A DNA stretch of 64,000 bases from Schistocephalus solidus (GCA_017591395.1 WEDG01000800.1:86310-150309); one strand, 5' to 3'; counted from the first letter of the stretch, positions 20,623 through 34,530 are shown. Notes: generated by a model not told the origin, from the sequence alone. Numbers and translations: made by a program.

Positions 20623-21223
20623 ATGAATAATTCTAACAGCAAGGCTATTGTCAAGAATGCCGACATGAGTGACGAGATGCAGCAAGATGCCGTAGAGTGC
20701 TCCACGCAGGCTATGGAAATTCAACATTGAGAAGGACATCGCTGCTTACATAAAGAAGGAATTTGACAGAAAATACAGCCCCACCTGGCACTGCATCGTT
20801 GGCCGCAATTTTGGCAGGTACTCATACGATTTCTGCTACAGAAACCTGTCCATTGTATCGTTGCATTGTGCAGGTCTCATAATCGTTAATGATAGCAATT
20901 TAATAGTCTTATTTGCGCTAAGGCTTTGACTACCCAGCTTTTATTAAAGTCAATAGCTTAGGCAGTTTTCCTTTAATATTTATAATAAACCGGTGTTTTC
21001 TGGCACATTTCTGGGTGCTGTGGCTTCAAATGTTCAGAGTAAAAATAGAAGCCTGAGTTCTATAAACATAGCTGTGAGACAGAAAATAACTGCTTTGATT
21101 TTTGTGTTAAAAGAAGAATAAAACTTTTAAATCTACTTCTATAGCTACGTTACGCACGAGTCCAAACACTTCATTTACTTCTACATGGGTCAGGTCGCCG
21201 TCCTGCTCTTCAAATCTGGTTAG
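20623..21223 (+). pseudogene. DLC-2, frameshifted LC8-type dynein light chain
   Basis: Exon 1 20623..20817 (195 bp), exon 2 21145..21223 (79 bp). Exon 1 is 2 bp shorter than the 197-bp exon of DLC-1 and DLC-4. The deletion falls in the codons after Q-A-M and brings a TGA into frame a few codons on. Before it, [18 protein letters not shown] is intact. After it, the frame resumes with I-E-K-D-I-A-A-Y and [10 protein letters not shown]. Donor (GGCAG/GTACTC), acceptor, exon 2 and stop are all intact. A single lesion suggests recent inactivation or a sequencing error; otherwise it would encode a 91-aa LC8 close to DLC-1. Confidence 0.82.
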
Positions 21224-22329
21224 AAGTCGAGTTTAACTTCACCGCGGTTAATCTTTTGTGTGTAAAACTGATTACAGCAAGGAATATATATTTCACCTAT
21301 ATCTATGTATCTATATATAAATAACCCCATTGACTTTCTTTTTTTAATCAATGGGAAATGGATATGAATCCCTGGTATCTTAACTTATGGCCAAAGTGGT
21401 CTTGTGATGGTTTGATCCCTGGAGCCTTAACGTTGCAAACAGAACTTCTGGGTTCCTTGTGTGGTGCCCCACACACCACTGGCGTATGGGGAAAACATAC
21501 AGACTCTCAAAGAACACTTTGGTTTTGTGAGAACTCGTAAAACTTTCATTTGAGTAAAATTTAAGGGGTGTTTTATTTCCATCGAATGAACCGCAACAGG
21601 GCACTACTGGATGTGTGTCCAAGGACACAACGGGACTCTTCATCAGGTTGGGCTACTGAGTGAGAGTTAGCGGGGTGTGGTTGCCGTTCTGAGCGTGGCT
21701 TCGTCAGACCAAAGATCACATCTGGGTCTGGACGAAGGATTCGCATCCATCAGACTCATCAATGCGTTTTGTAGGGACCGCCAATGTATTCTTATCAGTA
21801 CTTAATAAAGCCGTGACGTTACCTGCCTCAACTGACATCAACTGATTTGCATATGGTTACAATCAATACGAAAGATTTGCCCACATGACATTTGCAGCAG
21901 GGTGCTATCCAATTTCTATTGTCCAAAACGACTGACAAGCTGGTTTAACGAACAGGGAGTGATACCACAGCTGCGTCGTTCATCCTCGCCGACTACGGAT
22001 TGTGCACCCGCCCTTCTACTGTAGGCATTCCCAAACAGACATGACAATGCTTAGCAGAATCTGTCATATCGCTCACAAAATGTTCACGAGAGCAAATGTA
22101 ACGCATTCAAATGTGAAGAAAATCATGTTTGTGAGTACACGCACATCCAACTTGTATAGGAACGGTTGTTTACTAAGGTATGGGCTTATGCAGTGATGTT
22201 TAAATGAATGCGTAGTAACAAAATACGAAAACAATCACGCCATATCAGTAAATTCATTCAGTTTTATCGGAATCATGTCAAAAGTCTGTAACAGGCCAGT
22301 GGAGGAAAGAGCGTTTAGCCATCCGTCTC
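21224..22329. other. intergenic, unassigned repeat-like block
   Basis: 21360-21760 is more GC-rich than its flanks, with a GTGTCC-TT-GGACAC hairpin and a minus-strand CTGATGA at 21646-21640 but no GAAA. Probably a transposon 3' piece; no gene called. Confidence 0.35.
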
Positions 22330-23060
22330 CCAACATCCACTGTAACGTTGCTTCACTATCTGTGATATTTTAGCATATGCTAACCAGCGAAAACCTTTCA
22401 GCTGACATGTTTGGGGTCTATAAAAGGCTGTCATTACCTTTAGCCAAGCATGGATATTTCCACTGGCCAGTCATCTCCATGGCCGATGCTGATACGCTCG
22501 TACTCATTACTTTCACTCACCACTTACATCGATCGCCGGTTGCCAACCCGCCCTCATGGTGATACTTATACTGCTGCCTACAGAATAAAATCTCTCACTA
22601 CTGACAGCTGCCTTTGCCTCTTACATGGCATCTTAAATTGTTAGTCACAATTTTTGGCTTCTATCCTCGACTTAATTACTAGCCACAAGGAAGAAGATTT
22701 TTAGGCGGATCCGTCGGAGTCCGCTTCCATTATGAGGTAACTCAATCCTCCATTAATTTGAGGGAATGACTTCACTATAACCTCCTTGTTATGGTATTCC
22801 TGATTATGAAAAAGTGGAGACCTTATATTAAAACTCAATCCCTGCGGGAATAGGGTTCCGGAGGTGTGTGGTACGCGGAGATGAAGTTTCAGCTTCGATA
22901 ATTCATACGATCTTCTCCAGTCCTCCTACCTTCACCTTGCTAATGGGCCTCTGTGGGTTTTGGGAAGACACAGAGTGAATGAGAGTATAAAGTACACGAG
23001 GCGTGCTTCTGCATCACTGTATACAAACCCACGCGGAAATCGTCATTGTGTACAACGTTT
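22330..23060 (+). repeat. dispersed repeat DR1, copy 2 (LTR-like)
   Basis: Matches 10881-11600 in order. Contains TATAAAAGGC near 22420 and an AATAAAATC near 22583, about 165 bp apart: a promoter and poly(A) pair such as an LTR would carry. No terminal repeats proven. Confidence 0.4.
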
Positions 23061-24330
23061 TAGACATTAGTTGTTTACCGTGAAGCAGTTTCAGCGTAAT
23101 TGTCCCCATAAAATTCTTGCAAATAGCGTTTTTGAATGGGCTAACAGAGGAAATTTACTTTTATATTTAGGGAACTGAGGTTGTTTGTGTGGACGTGGTT
23201 TAATTAATTTTTTGACCCGAGTTCATTTTATGCATGTAGAAGCCGCTGCTTGGGTGCTAAGGGTAGACGCCTTTCAAATGGCAGTTAGAAATCCCGATGT
23301 TATAGAGATGCTCTCAATACCCTATTCGCATTTTAGTGGACTCCTCAAAAGTACTAATGGGCACTTTCTAAGAGTTTTTAGAACTGAAGTATTTTAAACC
23401 AACTAAAACATATATACAAGAGAAATTTTTCCATGGTGAAAGGCATATAGCGTGTTTCCAGAAAAATGTGAAAACCAACAATCAAGTGGTGATAAACCAG
23501 TTGGTAAACATGTTTTTTCGTAATTCATCATCGGGCTACTACAATTATACGGAGAATAATGCGGTATGCCGGGTAAAAGGTTTGCATGTCTCACATGCTC
23601 CTCACAGGTGACAAAAGGATTTTATAAGATATTTGTGAAAACGCTTGTTATTAAAAACGCCCAAATGTGTGGCGCAGGCACAATACAGAAAAACCTATTA
23701 AGCCCTTATATTTGGAAGCGGTCTCTTAAAGCTTATTTTATCATGCTGGTGCAAGCATAGTGACGCAGTCGAACTTTCAACATTATTTTTCGAGATGCAA
23801 AGGTATTATGTAGTGGATAAACGAGTTTTATCAGAACGCCAATAGATCAGTTCAGATTGCTTTACTTGAGATTGTATCGCTACAGATTGATTATTATAAC
23901 CAAGAAAAAATCGGTTAGACATCTACACTGACACCGAAACCTATGGAAGAAAATTGGAGCTTAAAACACCACAACACCCACGAAGCCTACATTCAAGATC
24001 ATTTAAATTACTTTCAGTCAAATCATTTTATAGAAAGTGGCTTATAAGTAAAAAGCATCACAAGGAATGCAAGGAACTGTGTTTTCTTTATAAGTCTAAG
24101 TGCAAAATACATACAAATATGCGTTTTTTTTCCCTTAACATGAAAAAAACTTAGATAAGCGAACTACCAGAGGAGTTGCAGACCGAAAGTTCTTTCTACA
24201 GTTTCGCCGTTGACCCTGATCTACCAAATGAAACAATAGTCATCAATAAACCGAATTTTGGCCAGGTACAGTAGATGATCTAAAACCATTAAAAGTCATG
24301 GCTAAAATTCGATTGAGTAGTTTAGCATGC
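23061..24330. other. AT-rich intergenic
   Basis: 24175-24230 shares a dispersed block with 13590-13700. Small ORFs show no family. Confidence 0.4.
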
Positions 24331-27300
24331 ATTCTATCTTGTTATTTTGGTTTGTCGAAGGGATTTGATGCTTAGAAAGCTTTTACAAAATAACGCTGCA
24401 TTTGAACCTTATATATTGACGGAAAACGCACAGGATTTGGAAAAAACTGACCGTTGCTGGATGTCCAAGAAATTTCCTATGTTATTCAATGTCACAGAGC
24501 AAAGACCGTATTTTTCTGCATTGTGCTATAAATGAACGTTAATATTTGAAAATTAGATTTCAAACAAATCCCTTCTCAATCTGGAAAATCTGATCTTACG
24601 TCACTGAAAATTTAAGGAAGGCAAGTTTAGGGAATCGCATTATTTTCCAGAAACAAGCAAGATGTATAACTTAAGAAATTATTTTATTTTCAAATTTACA
24701 AACATTTATTTTTCCACAAAACGCAGTAATAAACCAGTTTAATAAGAGTATGTTTTTCTACACCGAAAACTGGGACTTTAAACGAAACACGTACAAAATA
24801 CTTTTGAGATGTACACCGAGAAAAACATACGGTAAATCATAAGCTCGTAAATGGGCACTTGTTTGCAAATCCTGAAGTTAGAAATGCGATGGCAGAAAAT
24901 TATCAGGTTTTGCAAACTATTTGTATATATTGGGGTATTCTATCATGCAGTTGCAATCTTAAAACGAGGCATTAAAGTACGTGAATATAGCAAAAACGCT
25001 CAAGTATAAGAGAAAAGTGCGCGTCTTTCATTTTCAGCAGAAACTTTATCATATATTTTCTAGGAACCTTAAAAGGGTTGAAATTGCACATATTTACATT
25101 GACTCAACCTTGGAAAGTGAAAATTCAGCATACTTTCATCAGATCAATATCTAATTAAAGCGTTTTACCGTCAAATATTAAAGAAAGTTTACAAATTAAT
25201 CTTCGGTATATTAATTGTTAACTTTTGTTATGGACGTTGAATTTTCTCGGCAATGCGTTTTCATGTTTTGGTGAATCTACTAATTTTGATATAACCAGCC
25301 ATATACATTAGAAAGAATAAACAAAAACTAACTAATTTGGCAAATACTTTCTAAGAAATATCTTATTTAAAAGGTTTAAGTACACACATAGAGTAAATCT
25401 AAATTCTTAGCCAAATCTCTTGAAAACACTGAAAATTGTAAATTGTCTGCCTGTATTTCCAGGAAGATCTGACAGTTATCGTTATTCAGTATCATAAATA
25501 ACAAAAAAGAAATTTGGCGAACGGAAAGTTTTCTTAGCATACCCAAAATGGCATGTTCAACTAAAACTTATATTCAAATTTATTTGTGACAATTACAGGG
25601 ATTTATAACACTTTCGCGAAATTCCACCTTATCAAAAAAATTGGTATTTACTTAATGAGGTAGTATTGCTTATCGTTTCTATCAAATCTTAAATTCGCAT
25701 CTGGTTATTTATTATTATTTCAAAGCTTTGTTTCACTCATGGGTGCCAGTTTGCGAGTAATTTGTAATCTTTTCTCATTTTTAATGAGAAAGATCACACA
25801 CTGTATCTACAGGTATCTGGCGCAGGTATTTAGTTCGATAACTATTAAGACTGCTATTGAGGTTTATTAATTATTTAATGAGATGCCGCTAACGTATTTC
25901 AAGATCATATATAACTCATACCATTGTGCTCGTTGCGAAGCTATTTTCCTTGCTGATCTGTACACGCCATATTGCGTCATAGTAATTAAGATAGATCCCT
26001 TTATGGCTTTGGGTTTTTCCTACATACAAATTCAACTTGTCTCGGTATCCCATATATTGAAAGATTTAGTCTTCCAAAGCATGATAATATTTTCTGACCT
26101 GTGGTTATCCGACTACGCCATTATGTCAGGAAGGGTCCTTACATTCTCTCTTTTTTCTACTATCCTCTTATGATCATTGGTGTTTGTCTGCTATGCAAAT
26201 GCCCTGGAACGCTCTAAAAAGGTGCTCTTAATCAAGACGAATACCAAGTTTGGTTTTCTCCAATTGGCAGCACTCAGTGAAAGTATTTTCCACGCAATTC
26301 TACTCTTATCCAGGCATGATTTCAGAAAACCTACGATGGGAATGCACTACGCATTTTTCCTTCAATTTTCATTAATCTTTGTATGAAAAAATGTTTGATG
26401 GGCAATTGCTTGGTAAGAATGAACGAAATTGATGCAGACATCTATTTCTCTGCATTTGAATGGCATTAACTTCAGCTCATATCCTTAGGACCGCTCTTGT
26501 CTCCAAGTAGGATATTCCCAAATGGAAGTCGTGGATATCTGCCAATCAATGAATGACGTAGTATGGGCTGTGTTTTCCGTGAACTTGTCTGTATCATAAG
26601 ATAGTTTAACAAGGATGAATACTGGATGGCATGAACGTCCCACAGAATGCCCTATGTGTATTATTGTAATCAGCCTATCAGAGAAAAGACGTTTAGGAGC
26701 TTTACGCTGATAGAATAGAACGAAACTGAGGAATCACTTCAGCCTGTGCGGACGAGTGGTGTAAGATACTCAGAAATGGAAAGCAAGCTGAAAAAGGATG
26801 ATATTCGCCATTCAAATCGTTGGTAAATACATGAGAACCGTTGTCCTCTTTTAGGTTTTGTACGCGAATAACGGGACTCCAATCGTCTTCGATACCTTAA
26901 ATTATACCCCGGTAGCTTTCAAGGATAACGTTGCAACTACGTGCAATGCAGCTACGTTTCTGGAGTGATCATTACGCAGTGGTATTGATGTAATTTATAA
27001 TAGCATGTGGAATGTTTTCCAAACCATACAGAGGTGAGACTGTGAAATTCATTTCCATCCATTGATAACCACATTTATTCTAATGCATCAGAGGAAAGAA
27101 AGAGCTTTACTGTTATATGGGACACTGGTTATTACCTTGATTCAAATTTCCTTGTGAAACATGACGTGTATGGTTTATATTGCAAACCACAAAACAAACT
27201 TTCAACAATTAAATTAGTAAATATCCGGATGTATCAGTCTTCATGTTTTTACGGGTACTGTTGAATGAATTATTTTAAAACTCAGACATTCTTTATTTGT

Positions 27301-29349
27301 CAGCTAAGTGTTATTGGAAACGCAGATTCAGTTTAGATGAGAGACATTTGACCCTTTCTATTTCATAAACATAATTGGATAACGAAGCACTAATTAATCA
27401 GTTAAATCTAATCGAGTTTTAGAATGGATGCTGTGTAATTGACATGGCAAGCTTTGAGTGTTTTCCTACACAGCATTGTCTTTCAAAACAACTATCCATC
27501 CAAAATATATATCCTTAATTAATGCTCCCCATAAGGAGAATAAAATCAATCATTTAAAGAAACGCATTTTGATGAACTAAGGTGCTCCCTATTGAGCGCT
27601 TTGCACCCAGCACCTAAAGTCGCAGGTGTCGCAGACAAAGCCTGTGCCAAATAATCGTAAGCAGAACGGTCCATTTGTTTCATTATTTTACAAATGTTGC
27701 TTTACATTTGGCAACCTTGAAAGAAAGAAGAGATTTTTGGAACAGTTGTCGATTTAAGCAACGCATAGAAGCCTAAAATCTAACTTAACTTACAATTACC
27801 TCGTTGCCGCTGGGAAAGAGACAGTTTGTCAGAAATCAAAGGCCAAGATATCGAGAAAGTGAGCATCGATGGTTTCATTCTTTATACTTGACCTCAGAAC
27901 ATGTGTTCTAACACAGATATAACTCAATAATATCCAAAAATCTAACAAAAGTTATAAATTACGCAGTGGTCGCTGCAGAGGATAAGATAAAAGCATATCA
28001 CGTCTAAAATTGTATCGCCGTGCACTGCCCCATTACCGGCAACCGAACTCTCACCGAAGTAATACTGATGCCCTGCAATACACGTTAATTGGCTTTGTTA
28101 AGTTCACGTTTTGTGTGTTGGTTACGCTGAGTCGATATCATAGCAACTTCTAACTCGATAAAATCTTTTCGCTGAAAGTGTGTTTAAAATCCACACGGGC
28201 CAAAATGAAATTGATTGGTTCTTGACCTAAATTACGTCGATAGCAATGTAATCTCTCGTTCAGTAGTTTCCCTAGAGTGCCTCATAATTGCATTAAAGGA
28301 CTGCAAGTACGCGCTTTTTCGTCACCTCCTTCTCGTTTAATGCAATATCCGGTGTGTGGTCCTTAAAATAACGTGAGACGTTACAACAATGAAATCCCGT
28401 GGAAGAGATGATTGCACACGTAGAAAAGGATATGCAGCCCTTAGCCCTTCATTGAAATCTGCTTCTACTTATATCCACAAGCATTTTCATTGACATTTAC
28501 CCACATGCCCTTTCTGAAAGATCATGGCTCCAGAAACTGAATCGAACCCTAAAATATGTATAAACCATAAGTCTCACTAGCCTATATGAAGCTCAAACAA
28601 CAGATATTTCGTCAGCGCATTGACAGTTAAAATATTTAACACAAAATATAGAAAGGAGAGAGCGATACCCAACGTACTTTGCTTTTCGGCTGCTAAGGGC
28701 AACATCCAAGGTATGATTAGCCATACAATCTTTGTGCCAACCTACCCAAAGATGGATTATTCGACATCCCGGACAATGTCACCAGAATAACATAATTGTT
28801 TTCGAAGTTTGGACACGGAAATAGTTATCTCCCTGCATGATAGGTGGCCTTGCACCAAACCGCACGGACGATAAATATTTCCGCGAACCTAGTAGCAAAC
28901 CTATCTCAAACTATACGTCCAACTCCCATTGTAGATCAAATTCTAACACCAGCAATAAACTTGACGGTAACCGTTTATCCCTTAAGAATATTAGCGCATA
29001 GCCAACTCTACTACAATAAGTATGCTTTCCCATTTTCTAGCTGTTATTAAGTGTTGGATACCTCACTGTTTCCATTGACATCTTCGAGAGGAGGTGAATT
29101 ATTTTCTTCCCAAAAGGGCGATGCTTGGCAAACCTAACGCGAGCATATGCACTTCTGTACCTTGAAAAATAAAACACTTGCAGGCACATAGTCTGGAAGT
29201 TTCTGACTTATTATTGCAAAAACGGGTGGGCAAAGGTGAGCGTTCGTTGCTCAAAATACCGAAGTCTGAGCGGTATGATTTCAGCTTCCTCAGAAAACAC
29301 CCAGTAGCGCACGATCAAAGATGCGTGAGAACGCTCTTCAAACGGATTT
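24331..29349. other. AT-rich, nothing recognised (5 kb)
   Basis: Longest frames are below 100 codons, AT-driven and without family resemblance. No RNA gene seen. Confidence 0.5.
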
Positions 29350-29990
29350 AGACTCATTGCAGCAAGCCAGAGGAAAACGTACGCGACGCTTGAAAAACTC
29401 CACGGCCAATTTACGCGGAAGGGTTATCGAAAAGCATTTATAAGTCAATATCTACGTGGTCTGCACCGAAAAAACCAATCAAATACAAAACCAAGGATAT
29501 GGTCTGCTCTACCATACATCAGGACGTCTCATATGCGACTCAGTGCATTATTACCGGACAAGGTTTTGGCATTGCACACCGGCCCATACCTACCATGCAA
29601 AGCGGGGTGATGCAAATCAAGGATCAACAAAACCCAAAAGACCAATCTGAGGAAGTGTATCGCATCTCATGCCTAAACTGTCCTTGTAGTTATAAAGGCC
29701 AGAATAAACCCATGCTGGGATCGCGCATACATGTACATAAGTTGGCCGTGCGACGGGGTGACGAATTATTGCAGGTTGCTGCCTGCACCTATGAAACGGG
29801 CCATGAGTTCAACTTTGCAGCCGTCAAGATAATCGCCCACGCCGTAAACAAGACGAGCCGAGAAGTGATTGAAGCCTGGTCCACGGATGGAAACTCAATC
29901 AATGGATGTATCGATTTGGAGCCGGCGTGTAGAGCCCTGCGCATTCACGTCCAGACTTGCGTAAAAGATCAATGTTTGCACCCCCTTTAA
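29350..29990 (+). pseudogene. Penelope-like element C-terminus with GIY-YIG domain
   Basis: A 163-codon frame 29499-29990. Seen: G-F-G-I-A-H-R-P (end of the RT thumb/linker), Q-N-P-K-D-Q-S-E-E-V-Y-R-I, zinc-like C-L-N-C-P-C, S-Y-K-G-Q, then L-G-S-R-I-H-V-H-K-L-A-V-R-R, E-T-G-H-E-F-N-F, S-R-E-V-I-E-A-W and S-I-N-G-C-I-D-L. Known: this is the PLE GIY-YIG nuclease. The signature Y-I-G-E/Q-T-G-R is here Y-K-G-Q-N-K-P and the conserved E of E-H is V, so it is probably inactive. RT is lost upstream. The longest uninterrupted PLE frame in the window. Confidence 0.8.
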
Positions 29991-30498
29991 TCGATGTATT
30001 TTCCGTTGATGTTGCTTCTCTGACGATGGACTACTGCAGGAGTTTAAAATCGCAGAAGAATAATAAAAAGAGCTTCTTCTTGATGCATATGTACATGTTA
30101 AATATATAGTTAGTTTAAGATTTTATCACGAGAACCACGACAACCTTTGCAGTTTTTGGACTGTTCAAACCTAAATACCAACTCCTCCCTTAAAAAAACG
30201 CAGTGGAACATTTCGTTTTTTTATTCCGCGAGTTTTATCCGTGCTCCCAAGTTAAGTATTGCTTTTCACCTCAAACTCCCCCGGATGCCCACCTCGCACT
30301 TCACGCTTATCGTATAGTATTCTATGAAGCAAACATTCACCCTTGACACCAGGATAAACACAACATAAGGATTGACAGTTACATGATTTAATTTAAAAAA
30401 ACAATCCACACGATTTTTTTGTGGAATACAGAGAACGTGATCGTTTACAATTTGGTGCATTGAATTCCATAAGACAGCTCATCCCCAGGGCCTAAGGA
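29991..30498. other. PLE 3' tail and intergenic
   Basis: 30020-30060 (CTCTGACGATGGACTACTGC then AAAA) lines up with the 3' tail of the first PLE fragment (612-655, minus), including a five-pair stem. Confidence 0.4.
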
Positions 30499-32194
30499 CT
30501 AGCCTGATTTAAAGAGAAGGATTGCCGTCTGTCCCATCAGGAAGTAGATGAAGGACTTTGTTTCATGTGTTACATAGCTAAAAGATAAAAACTTAAAAGA
30601 TAGCGCTGAAAACTAAAAGGCTCCTCAGGAAATTATCAGCCTGCAGATGAACAGGTCACAAACTAAGTACACTGAATCTACTTCTTTTTTTAAGAGAAAC
30701 ACCTATGCAGGATCTTTCTGCAGTAATTCACTCAGAGCAAGTGTTGATTGAAATTGCACCCTCGTCATTCGTCCGTAGATTTCAGCAGGACTAACCTTAC
30801 GAAAGACTATATTCAATGTTTCAATAATGGATAGCATAAAGACTGTGCACTGGCGGAGAAATTTGGAAAATGAAAGAAAAAAATTCCATACTTATGAGCC
30901 CAACTTCAAGGAGTTTATTGTAATTTAAGCTTTCTAATGGCCCATACTAATTAAGGTGCCTCAAAGATCATTACTTAAAAAGGCAGGAAAATACACGATC
31001 CAAAGCGCAAAGTAGGAAAAATAAAGATAAATCTTTGAGAAAATAACATCGCTTGTCTGATGTTTTTAAAGTCACTATGGAGCGAGCAGCAACTAGAGTT
31101 AAAAGGTTGGAATTAGAGTGCATAAGGTAAAAATGTTATGCGACGAAGCATGTAATTAATTTTCAGTCAATGAAAAGCTTATCAAAATGTATTGAATCCA
31201 GTGAAACTAAGCACTTATTTTACCTTATAGTAATTTTGAGGCCCAGCAGAAATCTTAGCTGGTTCCTTTCGAAAAACTGTCATAGAAAATTCCCAGAATT
31301 GTATTTCATTTGGTAGGACTATTTAAAACTCTATGACTGAAAAGAAATTGGAGCACTCCACAGCATAGGAAAGTTTTGAGTAAAATGTGGGTTTTAACCA
31401 TTTACTTTCAGGTACCCTGACTGCAAGTTGTGAGGTTAATCTCATTTGGGTTAATTTACCAGCATTTCCTATCCCAAACTATGAATGCCACGGATTGTGA
31501 AACATAAATCTGATTGCTCAAAAAGCGTTCCTTGAGAGGCAAAAAATAAAGATCATCGGATGACCATCAGTTTGAATTGAGTCATGGCTTTTTCGACAGA
31601 TTTTTATTAATAATTAACTTGTGAATAAAAAAAGGGATTATTAAACTTTGTAAAACCGCTTGTTAAATAAAAAGGTGTTATGAAGGCTCTATTATCAGAC
31701 AGCCACAGAAATCAGAAAATCTTAAGAACAATGATAATCAACACCTAAATAATCATCTCTGGTTTGTTAGTTTTCACTGTCTACTCGTGTCCTTATAAAT
31801 ATCAAATATATAAATTGTATTTATTTGAGATCTATGAAATGTTGAACAATATGGCTAGTTTGAGGCGAATTCTATCAATTTGCCCTCTGAAGCAGTCAGA
31901 TATATATTTTAACTGCATTTTTAACCTAAGAAAGTACAACGGCTTCCATTAGATAAGGTCATTTAATATCTTTAGGCGTAAGGCCGCGTACCAGCCAAAG
32001 TTTCGGCCAACTATACAGTGCCAGTTTGGATTAAATCGTCGATCAAACTCCTTTTTAATTTCAGCCGCAATCTCCTTCTCGATGGTGTTGTGGTTCATTG
32101 CGGTTGTAGCAACCTCAACAGCGTCCTGTTGCATGTCCTCAGGCATATCTGCATTTTTCACGATGGCTCGACCTTCCTGGCGTCTTTGGTCCAT
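30499..32194 (-). CDS. DYNLL: DLC-3, diverged LC8-type dynein light chain (2 exons)
   Basis: CDS complement(join(30499..30577, 31992..32194)): 282 nt, 93 aa. Intron 1414 bp, GT-AG, in the same phase-2 position as the other copies. Exon 1 starts M-D-Q-R-R-Q-E-G, then [28 protein letters not shown] and [11 protein letters not shown]. Exon 2, far downstream, gives [17 protein letters not shown] then L-L-F-K-S-G. Relative to DLC-1: Ser before Y-V-T-H-E is Cys, His of K-H-F is Ser, and the Tyr after F-I-Y-F is Leu, so the partner groove is altered. Both exons lack any lesion. It is the most diverged intact copy and has no TATA box at the 64-bp position. Confidence 0.88.
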
Positions 32195-34099
32195 TTTCTA
32201 ACTAGTCTGACACACTCACAATCATCTACAGTAATTAAACATAACGTCGCAGTAGACTGGCCTCAGTGTGCAAGATTTTAGCGTTCTCCTCGTTAATGGA
32301 AATTAGGTGTTCTGGAGGAAGCTAACTACTGGTTAGCCCTCTAATTTGTTTGGTCACCGCACTGTGCCCTCATTTACGTGAGAATAGCAGCTTAATCGGA
32401 ATTCAAGAAGATTTTATGAGGAAAGTGGCTAACACTATCTGAGAGTGAAGGTGAATTAATTTAGAAAATATATTTTAATTAGGAAAAAATCAAATGATAT
32501 TAAACAGGCCCAATTGTACTGACTACAAAACATAAACTTATTTAAAATACATTTATTTAACGTTGTACGTAAATAAAGTGCGCATAGCAATATTGCTCTG
32601 ATAAGAAAGGCCGTAAGTCGTTAAGAGAAAAGATCGAAGAAGTATAAACTACGCCTCCGGGAACACAACTACCATTGAACACAAATAAATAACACACTGC
32701 GAGCACCCGAAGGGTGAACGAAACTCGCTCATGTTATTTCAGGTCAAACATACTTTACGAATTGGCGTAATAAGTAAAGTGGCTATAAGAAAATTGCTTG
32801 GTACGTCTTTATACGTGTTAAGCATACTTGAATACTTCGTTTGATTTTAATGTTGAACTCAACGGCTTCAGTAGAAGTTGACCCATTAGAGCTGGAAATA
32901 TGCTTGATTAAGACCAACGCTCTTAACACCTAACCCATGAGGCCACAAACATGAAAACAAATAGGACTCTGAGTTGAGATCTCGTAGGCCAGCTAGTAAC
33001 TATCAGCAAACTTCAATACGAGGTCTTATTCTAATGGGTTAAATTATTATGACATTCCGTTATTTATGAACATACTCGATTATTGGTAAGATTTATGTTT
33101 GATGAGCTACCATCGTATGAATTTATGGATGTAAAAATGAATAGGTTATGGTGCTACACAAAATGACGTTAAAAAGCTTAAGAACATTGCCAGATAAGAA
33201 AGGTCATTCGAAACGTTATTTATTTGTAAGGTCAGTAGTGACGTATCCAGAAGACATTAAGCTAATTTTATATTGTTTTAACAGTAAACAAATATTAACT
33301 TAAAAAAATACAAAACCTCGGATAGTTTTCTATAGAAAACGTATAGTTTATCGAGTTTGGACTACATGACGATATGCTATTTGGTATAAGAGGTGGAAGT
33401 AGGTAATCGCACAGACAGAGTCCCTATTTGGACTACGTTCTGATAACGTTAAATTGCTTTAATTCAGTCCTGGACATAGAGGTCCCACTACACCACTATG
33501 AGAAAACAATATCAGGAGAGCAAAATAGCTTGGTTTTTCAATTTAAAACCCAAAACTCGCAAAAACGTTCACCCAAAGTAACTCCGGTGTAAGAGCCGCG
33601 TCCACTCCAAGAGGGGAATTTTAAGGAACTGTACCTCCTTGAGTACACCGTGCAGTCATTGTCCTTAGGTTAACCAGACTGCACAGCTAATTCATCAGGG
33701 GTAAATACAAAAACCACTGTATTTAGTTACGTCTTTTCAACATGCCTATGCACTGTTGTTTAATTTCTTCCTTTTTCGTACTAAACACACTTTGTTTATC
33801 ATATTGAATTGCGACTTCATTATATTAGCCTGTTGCATGTGCAGTTAACCTAGTTTACTTAGCCGACAATGACTAAGAAAACATCCATAAAAATGTCATT
33901 AGAGCCATTCGTTACTTGAGTTTGCTTAACTACAGTTAGTAAATTAGCATCGGGGCACACTAACACAATATAATGTAAATGCGCTAGTGTGCAACTTCCC
34001 ATTTACTAGTATTTTACTCTATTTTATGTCATTTGTTTGTTTTATTTAAGGGTAATGTATTATTTGAGAAATAATTCAGACTCACGGAAACAAATTCAG
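32195..34099. other. AT-rich intergenic
   Basis: Contains the DLC-3 5' flank; no clear TATA box seen. Otherwise nothing recognised. Confidence 0.5.
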
Positions 34100-34530
34100 A
34101 TGCAATGTTGCCAACTGACGGGATAACTCGGACCACGCGGTCAGCCCAATGTGTGTTTTGTGCGGAGTGGCTGACTGCTGGCCTGAGAGTCAGGTTGCAA
34201 TGGCTCCTTCTTAATGTGGCCTTTACGGCACTCCCACTCCGTGGGATCCGAGCCAGGTGTGTTGGTACACCCATGGGCGGCTCTAGCCGCGCCAGCCACC
34301 TGCGCCCTCTCCCATCTCCGGTCTTCTTGACTCTGTCATGACACCGGGCTCAGGTGGGATAGGAGGAGAGAGTGCGGTAGCTGCAGCGCAAGGCTACTAT
34401 AACTTAAAAACTAATTCACGCGCAAGTCACCGTCCCTGCAGCATCCTTCCGTGGAGCATACGGTGGACATCATCGAAATTGACGGTCGAACTATCGTGTA
34501 TCAACCATGGATTTATGGCTTTGTTGTTGT
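34100..34530. other. GC-rich island in AT-rich sequence
   Basis: Clearly higher GC than the flanks (e.g. CTCCGTGGGATCCGAGCCAG). Two overlapping ORFs of about 80 codons on opposite strands; neither is recognised. Probably a transposable element 5' fragment. Confidence 0.4.

Noticed and set aside
21640..21646. Minus-strand CTGATGA beside a GTGTCC/GGACAC hairpin
   Set aside because: No GAAA or cleavage triplet at the required distance, so not a hammerhead.
25883..26386. Two AT-rich hydrophobic ORFs of 96 and 69 codons
   Set aside because: AT-driven composition, no family resemblance, no splice or promoter support.
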